Numbered from the stretch's first letter, positions 6,035 through 13,817 are shown. The stretch: 22,292 nucleotides of DNA from JADLEX01 sp964586775 (GCA_964586775.1 CAZPJD010000058.1:1-22292); one strand, 5' to 3'. Translations and numbers: made by a program. The notes: generated by a model from the letters alone, not told the origin.

Positions 6035-8299
6035 TCACGATTTCGCGTAGATGCGCCGCCACTCGTCCTGTTCGGTGCGCGTCGGGAACCGCGACAGCAC
6101 GGTGAGATCGACCAGCTTCGCCGTCAGATCCTCGCCGGGCAGGGGCGAATCCTTGATGCGCGCGGCCTTGACGATGTGGCCGGGGGTGTCGTCGAACTCG
6201 GCATCGACGTAAGCGAGCACCACAAAGCGCTTGTCGTCGTCGAGGAACGCGAACGAGGTGATCGTGCCGACGACGTTTTGATCTTCGTCGAGGATCACGT
6301 GTCCCTCTCGGACGCTCTTCGCGCCTTGGCCCGCGAGGCGCACCAATTTTCGCCGCATCCCGCCCGCCAGCCGCGCGCGATACGCGCCGCGACCGACGAA
6401 CCACGGCTTCGCGAGCCGCGCGACCCAGCCGTATCCCGCCTCGGTCAGCGTGCCGCCGAGCGCGCCTTCGAGCTCGTGGCCGAAGAGCGGCAGCCCGGCC
6501 TCGAGCCGCGCCGCGTCGCGCGCGCCCAGCCCCGCGGGGCTGGCGCCCGCGTCGCACAGCTTATTCCACATTTCCACCGTGCGATCGGGATGCACAAAGA
6601 CCTCGTAGCCCACGGGTTCGCCGGTGTAGCCCGTCATGGCGAGCCATACGTCGCATCCGCCGACGCGCGCGCGGGCGACGTGGTTGCGCTTCATCGCGGC
6701 GATGCGTCGCCGGTCGTCCTCGGTGTCGGCGATGTGGATGAGCAGATCGCGCGAGCCCGGTCCCTGAAGCGCGAGATCGAGCATCGCATCGGCCCCGGCG
6801 TTGCGCAGGTCGCGGATCTGCACGGGCCCCGGCATGCGCTTCGCCCCCTCGGTGGGATCAACGGCGAACCTGTTGGACGCCGCCGCGTTGATCCACTCCC
6901 AATCGGCCGTCGCGTTGGCCGCGTTGACGACCAGCATGTAGCGCTCGCGCTCGAGCCGATAGACGTAGGTGTCGTCGGCGGCCACGCCGCCCGGGCGCAG
7001 CAGGTACTGATACGCGGCGCGCCCCACCGGCAGATTGAGCACGCGATTCGCCAGCAGGGTTTCGAGAAACACCCCCGCCCAGGGCCCCGTGAAATCGAAG
7101 ACCGACATGTGCGACACGTCGAAGAGCGATGCCTTGGTGCGCGTCGCGCGGTGCTCGGCGAAGATCCCGACGGGATACTGCACCGGCATCTCCCAGCCCG
7201 CGAAGGGCACCATCTTGCCGCCCAGCGCGACGTGCGTGTCATAGAGAACGGTGCGTCGCGGCGGTCCGTCGGGGCGCGGCGCGGGCACGAACTCGGGCCG
7301 GGCCGGCGCACCCAGCGCCGCAGCAATCGCCGCCTGGCCGATGAAAAACACCTTCGATGGCATCACGATGTCCGCCCCGGCCTTGGCAGCCTCAATCGCC
7401 GAGCCCGCGAAGGGCGCGACATCGCGCGCCTCGGCCAGCGCTGCGGCCGACGCGCCCAGTTCGGCGTGGTCGACCATGCGGCAGTCCTCGAGCCCGTGGA
7501 TTCGCGGCCACGGATCGCCGGGCACGATTTCGACGATGCCCGCCGCGACCGCCCGCAGCCACAGCGCCACTTGCGCCGCGCGACGCGGGCTCGGCCAGAT
7601 GGCGAGGCCGGGTTCGCCATCGCCGCGCAGGAGCCGCGCGACGACCACCTCATCCATCACCTCCGCGTCGGGCATCAGCAGCAGCGCCCGGCGCGCGTAT
7701 CCGGGCAGTAGGTCGAGGGTCGTCACCGACACGAGTTGCCCCACGGCATAGATCGCCTCGGGTCCCGAGAACGCAATGGCCCCGGAGGTGGGATCGGGGA
7801 ACGACCCCGCGCCCGACACGAGCTGCGCGATCTCGCGAAGCGCCTGCTCGGTTTTCACGATGGCGTTCCACTCGAACCGCGCGCCGCCCACGGCTTCGGG
7901 TGCGCCGGGTTTGTAATCGGCGTGCGTGCGCGCGCTGTAAAACAGACCGGCCATGGCGCGCGTGATGCGCACGCACAGCTCGGCGCTCTGACACGCGACG
8001 GCATAGCGCGACGGATTCATCAGAAACGTCGTTGTGCGCGGCACGCCCGTGCGCTGATCCTGCGTGGCCTTGATGCCCACGGTGGCGAGCGCGGCGATGG
8101 CATCGCCGGAGGAGATGGCGAAGGCGTCGGGTGGGGTGAATGGCCGAAGATCGACGACGATCTCGAAGGGAACGGCCTTTCGCGTGGTCGCGTAGAACCC
8201 GCTCTCGTTGAGTTGTTCGGCGAAGTAATCGCTCAGGCGACGCAGTTCGGCGGTGTCCACATCGGGCGGGACATCGCGACCCGTGAAGTCGAGATACAT
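6035..8299 (-). CDS. Fusion protein: uncharacterised N-terminal half + GcvT-like aminomethyltransferase
   Basis: The protein has 754 residues, about twice the usual T-protein length. From about residue 348 onward it matches glycine-cleavage T-protein/aminomethyltransferase: LYDTHVALGGKMVPFAGWEM, EHRATRTKASLFDVSHM, GGVAADDTYVYRL (folate-site aspartates), TGYTGE and GLGARDAARLEAGLPLFGHEL. That half would move a C1 unit to tetrahydrofolate. Residues 1 to about 345 are a separate, well-structured region (FEIVVDLRPFTPPDAF, RTGVPRTTTFLMNP, FPDPTSGAIAFSGPE, DEVVVARLLRG, VEIVPGDPWPRIHGLED, ADIVMPSKVFFIGQ). I do not recognise it as a P- or H-protein or a PLP domain. The ATG at 8299 with GGGG upstream is preferred over a TTG at 8326. 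No gcvH or gcvP is in view. It heads a same-strand run with metK and ahcY. The true substrate (glycine or another methyl/aminomethyl donor) is open. Confidence 0.85.
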   Translation of the reverse strand: MYLDFTGRDVPPDVDTAELRRLSDYFAEQLNESGFYATTRKAVPFEIVVDLRPFTPPDAFAISSGDAIAALATVGIKATQDQRTGVPRTTTFLMNPSRYAVACQSAELCVRITRAMAGLFYSARTHADYKPGAPEAVGGARFEWNAIVKTEQALREIAQLVSGAGSFPDPTSGAIAFSGPEAIYAVGQLVSVTTLDLLPGYARRALLLMPDAEVMDEVVVARLLRGDGEPGLAIWPSPRRAAQVALWLRAVAAGIVEIVPGDPWPRIHGLEDCRMVDHAELGASAAALAEARDVAPFAGSAIEAAKAGADIVMPSKVFFIGQAAIAAALGAPARPEFVPAPRPDGPPRRTVLYDTHVALGGKMVPFAGWEMPVQYPVGIFAEHRATRTKASLFDVSHMSVFDFTGPWAGVFLETLLANRVLNLPVGRAAYQYLLRPGGVAADDTYVYRLERERYMLVVNAANATADWEWINAAASNRFAVDPTEGAKRMPGPVQIRDLRNAGADAMLDLALQGPGSRDLLIHIADTEDDRRRIAAMKRNHVARARVGGCDVWLAMTGYTGEPVGYEVFVHPDRTVEMWNKLCDAGASPAGLGARDAARLEAGLPLFGHELEGALGGTLTEAGYGWVARLAKPWFVGRGAYRARLAGGMRRKLVRLAGQGAKSVREGHVILDEDQNVVGTITSFAFLDDDKRFVVLAYVDAEFDDTPGHIVKAARIKDSPLPGEDLTAKLVDLTVLSRFPTRTEQDEWRRIYAKS

Positions 8300-8331
8300 G
8301 CGGGAGCCCCGATAAGAATTCGACAAAAAAC

Positions 8332-8343
8332 GTGACGCGTCAC
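8332..8343. promoter_or_regulatory. 12-bp perfect palindrome in a divergent control region
   Basis: GTGACGCGTCAC is a perfect palindrome about 33 bases upstream of the GcvT-fusion ATG, inside the gap between two divergent genes. It could be an operator for a dimeric regulator. A chance palindrome in GC-rich DNA cannot be excluded. Confidence 0.25.
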
Positions 8344-8414
8344 CGGCCCCAACCGGCGGTCAAAGTCTAGGGCCAACGCCCCACGGACGCAAGGACGATT
8401 CTCGTCCATTTCGC

Positions 8415-8442
8415 TTGACGCGCCGAACGCGCGGGTGATAAC
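8415..8442 (+). promoter_or_regulatory. Possible promoter giving a near-leaderless transcript
   Basis: TTGACG (8415-8420) is followed after 16 bases by GATAAC (8437-8442). The gene's ATG begins at 8451, only 8 bases after the -10 box, so transcription would start at or just before the start codon. No Shine-Dalgarno sequence is seen, which agrees with a leaderless mRNA. Confidence 0.35.
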
Positions 8443-8450
8443 GGTTCGTC

Positions 8451-9644
8451 ATGCATCGTTTTCGCGGATTCGCGCTCGTGCCGATCGTCTTGGTGTTCCT
8501 GGCGATCCTCGTCGCCGCCGATGGCCCTGCGCCAAAGCCCGCGAATTCGATTTTCGCGCGGGCCGTTCCCGCCTCGCCCGAATCCTTCATCGACATTGCC
8601 GACGCGGTGAAGCGCGACTGCCGCGCGCTCGAGGTCGCGATGGGTGCGGCGACCGGCGCGCGACCGAGTTTCACGCCGCTCACCGATCCGATCGGCGCGT
8701 CCGCCGCCATTCACCGCTCGAACGCTCGCGGTTGGCGCGTCGAACGTGAATGGACGATCCTGCACGAGGGCGGTCGCGCCGCGCGGTGGATTCTCGTGTG
8801 CCGCGCACCTGCGGATTCTCCGCACGACGACCGCTCGCCCGGGCGCGATGTGGGCGACCCGTGCACGACCGATCCCGAATGCGACGACGGCCTCTATTGC
8901 AACGGCGCGGAGACGTGCGTCGCCGACGAATGCGCCGCGGGTACGCCGATCGATTGCGCGAGCGACGGCGTTTTCTGCAACGGCGTCGAGCTGTGTTGGG
9001 AAGACACCGACGAGTGCGTGCACAGCGGAAATCCCTGCGGCGACGACGGCATGTTCTGCAACGGAACCGAGGTCTGCGACGAGATCGAATTCCAGTGCCT
9101 GCACGATGGCGACCCCTGCGGCGACGACGGCGCGTATTGCAACGGCGTCGAATCGTGCAACGAAACCGACGACATGTGCGAATCGTCGGGCGACCCGTGC
9201 GACGACGGCGCGTACTGCACGGGCGTCGAGACCTGCGACGAGGTGGCCGACGACTGCCTCGCGGGCACGTCGCCTTGCGCCGACGACGCCGTCTACTGCA
9301 ACGGAACCGAAAGCTGCGACGAGGCTGCGGACGCCTGCACGCACTCCGGCGATCCCTGCACCGACAACGGCGCGTTCTGCGACGGGACCGAATCGTGCGA
9401 CGAGGAAACCGCCGCGTGCGTGTCGAGCGGAACGCCGTGCGCCGACGACGGCCTGTGGTGCACGGGCACCGAGACGTGCGACGAATCGACCGGCCAGTGC
9501 ACATCGACGGGCAGCCCCTGCGGATCGCTGCAGATCTGCGACGAGGAAGAGGGCGAATGCCTGGACGCCGACCTCGCTACGCCCACGCCCGAGGGCAAAT
9601 ACGGTTCGTACAACGACAACGCGAGCGTGTGCTGCGGCTGTTGA
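8451..9644 (+). CDS. Exported cysteine-rich repeat protein
   Basis: A 397-residue protein of unknown function. Residues 1-23 form a signal peptide or membrane anchor (hydrophobic FALVPIVLVFLAILVAA). Residues about 25-130 are a region without a recognised domain. Residues 135-370 hold eight repeats of about 27 residues with consensus DDGxYCNGxExCdexxxxCxxsGxPC, each with four cysteines, so a string of small disulfide-stabilised acidic modules is expected. Such modules occur in large surface proteins of deltaproteobacteria and planctomycetes. The tail ends NASVCCGC with no hydrophobic C-terminal anchor. There is no Shine-Dalgarno motif, and a promoter-like pair ends 8 bases before the ATG. It converges on lemA with only 6 bases between stop codons. 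A role in adhesion or outer-surface structure is inference. Confidence 0.8.
   Translation: MHRFRGFALVPIVLVFLAILVAADGPAPKPANSIFARAVPASPESFIDIADAVKRDCRALEVAMGAATGARPSFTPLTDPIGASAAIHRSNARGWRVEREWTILHEGGRAARWILVCRAPADSPHDDRSPGRDVGDPCTTDPECDDGLYCNGAETCVADECAAGTPIDCASDGVFCNGVELCWEDTDECVHSGNPCGDDGMFCNGTEVCDEIEFQCLHDGDPCGDDGAYCNGVESCNETDDMCESSGDPCDDGAYCTGVETCDEVADDCLAGTSPCADDAVYCNGTESCDEAADACTHSGDPCTDNGAFCDGTESCDEETAACVSSGTPCADDGLWCTGTETCDESTGQCTSTGSPCGSLQICDEEEGECLDADLATPTPEGKYGSYNDNASVCCGC
8853..9560 (+). repeat. Tandem 81-nt coding repeats (27-residue Cys modules)
   Basis: Eight degenerate copies of an 81-nt unit encode the CNGxExC modules of the Cys-rich protein. Cysteine, glycine and aspartate positions are constant while other residues vary, indicating old duplications kept by selection on disulfide spacing. 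One unit (near residues 247-272) is one residue shorter. Confidence 0.8.
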
Positions 9645-9650
9645 ATCTCG

Positions 9651-10217
9651 CTAAGCGATTCCCGCGCCGGGGCGGGCGCGTTCGGCGGGATCGATCTCCC
9701 ACAGCGTGCGCGGCGCGAATCCGCCCATGCGCGCGACGAACACGTCGGGGAACTGCTCGATCGACGTGTTGTAGATCGTCACCGATTCGTTGAAGAACTC
9801 ACGCCGGTCCGAGATGATGTCCTCGAGCTGCGTGATGCGGGTTTGCAGGCGCTGGAACATCTCGCTCGCCTTGAGATCGGGGTAGCCCTCGGCCAGCGCA
9901 AACAGCCCCCGCAGCGCGCCGGACAGCTCAGACTGCGCGGCGAAGACCTCGCGGTCGCCACGCGCGGACTCGACGCGCGAACGGGCCCGGGCGACCGATT
10001 CCAGCGTCTGGCGCTCATGCGCGATGTACCCCTTGCAAACATCCACCAGGCGCGGCAGCTCGTCGAAACGCTGTTTGAGCACCACGTCGATGTTGCTCCA
10101 CGCCTTGTTGTTGTTGTTGCGCAGGCGCACGAGGCCGTTGTAGGCAATCACAAAATACACGGCCGCCCCGGCGAACAGCACCAGCAGCCCCACGGCTCCA
10201 ATCCCCACGAGCGCCAT
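9651..10217 (-). CDS. lemA: LemA family protein
   Basis: A 188-residue membrane-anchored helical-bundle protein. Residues 3-25 form one N-terminal transmembrane segment (LVGIGAVGLLVLFAGAAVYFVI). The conserved LemA segment follows: YNGLVRLRNNNNKAWSNIDV, then LKQRFDELPRLVDVCKGY, the LFALAEGYPDLKAS motif, and YNTSIEQFPDVFVARMGGF near the C-terminus. The biochemical function of the family is unknown. The ATG at 10217 has a strong GGAGGTG five to six bases upstream; the longer upstream frame overlaps the preceding gene and is spurious. It begins 20 bases after the stop of the GIDE-domain gene, so the two are very likely cotranscribed, a pairing known from other bacteria. Confidence 0.92.
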   Translation of the reverse strand: MALVGIGAVGLLVLFAGAAVYFVIAYNGLVRLRNNNNKAWSNIDVVLKQRFDELPRLVDVCKGYIAHERQTLESVARARSRVESARGDREVFAAQSELSGALRGLFALAEGYPDLKASEMFQRLQTRITQLEDIISDRREFFNESVTIYNTSIEQFPDVFVARMGGFAPRTLWEIDPAERARPGAGIA

Positions 10218-10237
10218 GCGCCCACCTCCGCGCCCGG

Positions 10238-12247
10238 TCACGCCGGGCCGAAACGAATCCAGTCGAGCAGCGCCGCCGCGCCCACGCCCGCAGCCACGAT
10301 CGACACGAGCATCCACGCGAACGCGACGAGGCCGTAGCGCATCCCGAGGCTCGTGCCCTCTCCCTTCGCGATCACGAAGGGAAACGCGCCGTGGTCGGGT
10401 CTGCGCACCGCGATCGCCGTCTCGTCGGGCGCGGCGAGCGGATCGCCCTCGGCCGCCTCGCGCGCGGCCTCGCGTTCGGCGTCGCGCCGCGCCGTTTCCC
10501 ACTCGCCCGCGTCGATTTGCCCGTCGCGGTTCGTGTCGTACTTCGCCATGCGCGCCCGGTCGCCCTTGATCGCGCGAAGTTTGGCCGCGACGCGTTCGCG
10601 CAGGGCGACGACGGGGCGCTCCATGTCGGTCGCCTGGCCGAGCACGGTCAGCGGCGTGCCCTCGGGAATCCACTCCTCCACATAACGCACGTTGCCCTCG
10701 TTGACGAGCGACGCGCCCCACGGCGTGCGGTACTCGCCGTCGAGGTGCTGCGTGTGCGTGGGCGCCATCTTCGCGCCGAGGGGATCGACGAGCACCGTAC
10801 CCGTGTCGTCATCGAGATAGAACGGCACGGGTCCGCACGAGGTGTCGCCGGTAATGCGCTCCTTGTTGCCGTCTCCCGTCGCGACTTTTTCGTAACGCCG
10901 CAGCCGATAGTGCACGCACGCCTGACTCGTGAGCGGGGTGAGCAGGTTGTAAGCCCGGCGCGCGGTGCCGCGCAGCTCGGCCATGCCCATGGCGACCGAG
11001 CGCGCCTTCGACGTGGGCGTGTGGTCGATCCAGCGCTTGACGCGCAGTGCGCGGAACGACTCATAGAACGCGACTGCGGACGCGCAGAAAAACACCGCGC
11101 CCAGGTCGAGACCCACGTGACGCAGCGGCCCGAGGGAGACATCGTGCGCGGCGGACGCGAGCGTGAACCACGCGACCATCGCCGTCCAATAGATCGCCGC
11201 GAAGATCGTGTGCGGCGCGGCCCAGTTGGGCGACCACTGCTTGAGGTCGATGGGCGGCGGCGGAAGGAAGGTCGCGTCGGACGGTGCGTCGGCGACGACC
11301 GGGGGACTCGCGGCGCGGGCGGCGGAAAGAAAAGCCGCCCCGGCGGCGAGCGCGGCGGCATCGTCCGCGAGGGCCGGCGGCGCTACGGCTTCGGCGACGA
11401 GCGCTCCCGCCACGGCGGCCTCGATGGGCGAAACGCGCGCGGCGGATTGGGCCTCGGGCGGCCCGGCCTGACGGAAGAGCTCGACGAGATAAGCGCCGTA
11501 ATTGACGAGCTGCACGCGGTTTCGCGCGAGCACCTCGGGGTCGTGCACGGAAGGATCGTAGCGGCAGTGCGGAAGCTGGCACAGGCCAAAGTCCGTCTCG
11601 AGGTCGAGCCGCGCCGCGCGCTCGCCGACGAGGCGCAGCAGCGTTTCGAGGTTCTCGCGCGACGAGGTCGAGGCGTGCTCGCCCAGCGAACGCGGATCAT
11701 ATCGCCCCGGCTCGATGCGCAGCGGCCCCGTCGCCGCGCCACCTGGCGCGATCACGTAGATGTCGAGAATCGGCGACGCGCCGAGCAGCAGGTCCATCTT
11801 CTCGCGGGCCGAGAGCGTGCCGGCCGATCCCGTGAGCGCCGCGCGCTTGATGAGTCGGTTGACCACATCCGCGCCCATGCCCGCGAGCACGGCGATGATG
11901 GCGGTGTCGCGAGTGATCGACGCCGACCCGCGCCGACCGTGGAAGCCGATGCCGCTCCCCGTAATCTCGAAGCGCTTGATGTCGATCGTCTCGCGCCGGG
12001 GCGGCGGCGACGGCACAACGGCTGCGGCATAACCCATCTCGCGCAGCGCATCCACCGCGCGCGCGAGCGTGGCGGGGTTGTCGTCGCGCACGATCTGCGC
12101 GAGGCCGTCCCCCGCGAGCGCGACCCGCGTGATGTAGGGATCGACGCCGAGCCGCTCCTGCAGCGCGCGCACCCGCGTCTCCAGCATTTGCGCATCGACG
12201 CGCTTTCGCCGGACGATCACGCTGAATCGGTGGGAGGACGCGGGCAT
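10238..12247 (-). CDS. GIDE-domain membrane protein with EF-hand and uncharacterised N-terminal region
   Basis: A 669-residue protein. Residues about 5-85 and 88-260 are soluble regions I do not recognise (DIKRFEITGSGIGFHGRRGS, SAREKMDLLLGASPILDIYV). Residues 275-320 form an Ala-rich linker. Two membrane segments lie near 347-367 and 379-396. A GIDE-type domain follows (about 415-560; GMAELRGTARRAYNLLTPL, HYRLRRYEKV, PFYLDDDTGTVLVDPLGA), the module named from the eukaryotic MULAN/GIDE E3 ligases. There is no RING finger, so ubiquitin ligation is not implied. One EF-hand loop lies at 571-582 (DTNRDGQIDAGE), suggesting Ca2+ control. A last membrane helix lies near 640-663. The start is uncertain: ATG 12247 or 12289, neither with a clear ribosome site. 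It is the upstream gene of a pair with lemA. Confidence 0.85.
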   Translation of the reverse strand: MPASSHRFSVIVRRKRVDAQMLETRVRALQERLGVDPYITRVALAGDGLAQIVRDDNPATLARAVDALREMGYAAAVVPSPPPRRETIDIKRFEITGSGIGFHGRRGSASITRDTAIIAVLAGMGADVVNRLIKRAALTGSAGTLSAREKMDLLLGASPILDIYVIAPGGAATGPLRIEPGRYDPRSLGEHASTSSRENLETLLRLVGERAARLDLETDFGLCQLPHCRYDPSVHDPEVLARNRVQLVNYGAYLVELFRQAGPPEAQSAARVSPIEAAVAGALVAEAVAPPALADDAAALAAGAAFLSAARAASPPVVADAPSDATFLPPPPIDLKQWSPNWAAPHTIFAAIYWTAMVAWFTLASAAHDVSLGPLRHVGLDLGAVFFCASAVAFYESFRALRVKRWIDHTPTSKARSVAMGMAELRGTARRAYNLLTPLTSQACVHYRLRRYEKVATGDGNKERITGDTSCGPVPFYLDDDTGTVLVDPLGAKMAPTHTQHLDGEYRTPWGASLVNEGNVRYVEEWIPEGTPLTVLGQATDMERPVVALRERVAAKLRAIKGDRARMAKYDTNRDGQIDAGEWETARRDAEREAAREAAEGDPLAAPDETAIAVRRPDHGAFPFVIAKGEGTSLGMRYGLVAFAWMLVSIVAAGVGAAALLDWIRFGPA

Positions 12248-12330
12248 TTCGCGGGCATGATAGCCGAAGCGCCCGCGCCCGTCGCGCATAAGACGACGCT
12301 GTGTTTATGCGGGGGCTGGAGGTTTGGGGC

Positions 12331-12423
12331 GGGTGCCACATTTTCGGCCGAGGAACGAGGCCGAAGATGTGTTGAACTGAGCACACCTTCCCCGGCCTGA
12401 CGGCAGGTGAAAGTGTGGCACCC
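12331..12423. repeat. Nested palindromic element (REP/MITE-like)
   Basis: A nested palindrome lies in the gap between the permease and GIDE genes. The outer arms are GGGTGCCACATTTTC (12331-12345) and its complement with one mismatch at 12409-12423. The inner arms of 13 bp (12337-12349 with 12359-12371) share one wobble pair and enclose the loop GAGGAACGA. The two structures compete for the same left arm, so alternative folds are possible. The terminal nonamer GGGTGCCAC recurs in the element at the start of the window. No transposase is encoded inside. A REP-like identity is inference. Confidence 0.6.
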
Positions 12424-12466
12424 GGCTTCCCGTGCCCTCACCCCGCCCCTCGCGGACTCGGGGCAC

Positions 12467-12491
12467 CCCTCTCCCGTCCGACGGGAGAGGG
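12467..12491. repeat. Perfect 11-bp hairpin downstream of the permease gene
   Basis: CCCTCTCCCGT and its exact complement flank a CCG loop, 20 bases beyond the permease stop. The stem core matches the CCTCTCCC hairpin at 22-48, so it is probably part of the same repeat family. It could also end transcription of the permease gene, but there is no T-run on that strand. Confidence 0.55.
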
Positions 12492-12510
12492 AAAGGGGGC
12501 AAGGGCCGCG

Positions 12511-13767
12511 CTACGCCGCGCCCTCGACCTTGTAGCCCGCCTTGCGGATGGCGGCGGCGACGGCATCGGCCGCGATGCCCGTTCCGTGCAACACCACGCG
12601 ACCGCCCGCGAGGTTCACCACGGCGCTCGTCACGCCCGGGCTCGCTTCGCACACGTCCTTCACCTTGGCCACGCACTTCACGCAGCTCATGCCCTCGACC
12701 GTCAGCGTGATCGCACCCTCAGGGACGACCGCCGGGCGCATGGCTTGAACGCGGTTCACCACGCGGCGCGCGAGGAAAAACGCGAGCAGCGCGAGCACGA
12801 CGATCGTGGAGACGATCGCGATCCATCCCGGTCCGTCGTGATGATGCATGTGATGCGCATGCCCGCCGGCTGCGGGGGCGATGACGCGGTCGAAGATCAG
12901 GCCGAACGCGATGCTGAATGTCGCGATGGTGCCGAGGTAGATCGCCAGCACCCGCGCGCCCAGAGCGCGATACACGAGGCCCATCGTGGCGATGTTCGTG
13001 GCCGGACCGGCCATGAGAAACACGAGCGCCGTGCCCGTGGGCATGCCCGCCGCGATCAGCGACGCGGCGATGGGTACCGAGCTGGTGGTGCACACGTAGA
13101 GCGGCATGGCGATGGCCAGCGTGAGCAACATCCCGCCGAGGCCCTGCGTCCAGTGGGTGGATTCGAGATAGCCCGGCGGAACAAGAACCGAAATGAACGC
13201 GGCGGCGAGAATGCCCACCGCGAGCCACAGGTCGATCATCGCGAACAGGTCGAACGCGGCGTAGTGCATCGCGCCGGTGACGCGCCGCCAGCCCTGGTGC
13301 CGGGGCGCCGAGTCCTTCGCCTCCACGAGGTCGCCGCCGCTTTCGCGCTCCGCGGCCGGTGTCGTCCAGTTGACGGCGAGCCCGCCGAACAGCCCCGTGA
13401 CGAACGCCGAAAAGAGCTTGAAGATGGCGAACGGCCAGCCGAGGAACGTCGCCGAAACCAGAATCGAATCGACGCCGGTCTGCGGGGTGCTGATGAGAAA
13501 GCTCGTCGTGGCGCCCTTCGACGCGCCGTCGCTGCGCAGACCGATCGCGGTTGGCACGACGCCGCACGAGCACAGCGGCATCGGCACGCCCACCAGCGCG
13601 GCCTCGGTCACCGAGCGCCAGTTGTTGCCCGCGAGCCGACGGCGAATGAACGACTTGGGCAGAAACTCGTGGACGAGCCCCGCGATGAACAAGCCCAGCA
13701 GCAGCGGCCCCGACAGGTCGAGCAGGATTGACCAGACCGAGTTCAGATAGTTCGTCAGGAAATCCAT
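12511..13767 (-). CDS. Permease (ArsP_1/DUF318 type, SO_0444-like metal efflux) with C-terminal HMA domain
   Basis: A 418-residue inner-membrane protein predicted to export a soft metal or metalloid. The first ~340 residues contain about eight to nine hydrophobic segments. They include the MPLCSCGVVP motif (C66, C68) of the ArsP_1-type permease family and a second cysteine motif, YVCTTSSVPIAAS (C226). A His-rich loop (about 303-310, HAHHMHHH) sits before the last helix. Residues about 352-415 form a heavy-metal-associated ferredoxin-like domain with GMSCVKC (C362, C365), which usually binds Cu(I) or Zn(II). The ATG at 13767 has GGAGAGG just upstream; the longer frame to 13863 is not needed. 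SO_0444-like proteins are described as Cu/Zn efflux transporters. The substrate here is inferred from the HMA and His-rich parts. It is transcribed alone from the region divergent with the crotonase gene. Confidence 0.88.
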   Translation of the reverse strand: MDFLTNYLNSVWSILLDLSGPLLLGLFIAGLVHEFLPKSFIRRRLAGNNWRSVTEAALVGVPMPLCSCGVVPTAIGLRSDGASKGATTSFLISTPQTGVDSILVSATFLGWPFAIFKLFSAFVTGLFGGLAVNWTTPAAERESGGDLVEAKDSAPRHQGWRRVTGAMHYAAFDLFAMIDLWLAVGILAAAFISVLVPPGYLESTHWTQGLGGMLLTLAIAMPLYVCTTSSVPIAASLIAAGMPTGTALVFLMAGPATNIATMGLVYRALGARVLAIYLGTIATFSIAFGLIFDRVIAPAAGGHAHHMHHHDGPGWIAIVSTIVVLALLAFFLARRVVNRVQAMRPAVVPEGAITLTVEGMSCVKCVAKVKDVCEASPGVTSAVVNLAGGRVVLHGTGIAADAVAAAIRKAGYKVEGAA

Positions 13768-13789
13768 CGCCTCTCCGATTCGCGGATCA

Positions 13790-13817
13790 ATATAAGCATC
13801 ACGCGTCGCCGAACCAA
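13790..13817 (-). promoter_or_regulatory. Likely promoter for the metal permease gene
   Basis: On the minus strand TTGGTT (13812-13817) and TTATAT (13790-13795) are separated by 16 bases and lie about 22 bases upstream of the permease ATG. The -10 is AT-rich in otherwise GC-rich DNA. No MerR-type dyad with a long spacer was seen. Confidence 0.4.

Noticed and set aside
6028..6048. 8-bp hairpin (CGCGAAAT/ATTTCGCG) at the end of the GcvT-fusion gene as terminator
   Set aside because: It overlaps the stop codon, and the nearest T-run is about 35 bases further on. It may be chance.
5927..7711. 594-residue plus-strand open frame opposite the GcvT-fusion gene
   Set aside because: The opposite strand encodes a clear GcvT with conserved motifs. 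This frame is Arg/His/Gly-rich without domains, a GC-bias shadow.
8853..9560. CRISPR-like periodicity
   Set aside because: The 81-nt repeats are degenerate, in frame and encode Cys modules, with no repeat-spacer structure.
9643..9661. Bulged palindrome between the convergent Cys-rich and lemA genes as terminator
   Set aside because: Stem is short with a 2-base bulge, overlaps both gene ends and lacks a T-run.
10391..12400. 669-residue plus-strand open frame opposite the GIDE gene
   Set aside because: It is Arg-rich with no motif or membrane pattern. The minus strand carries recognisable GIDE, EF-hand and membrane segments.
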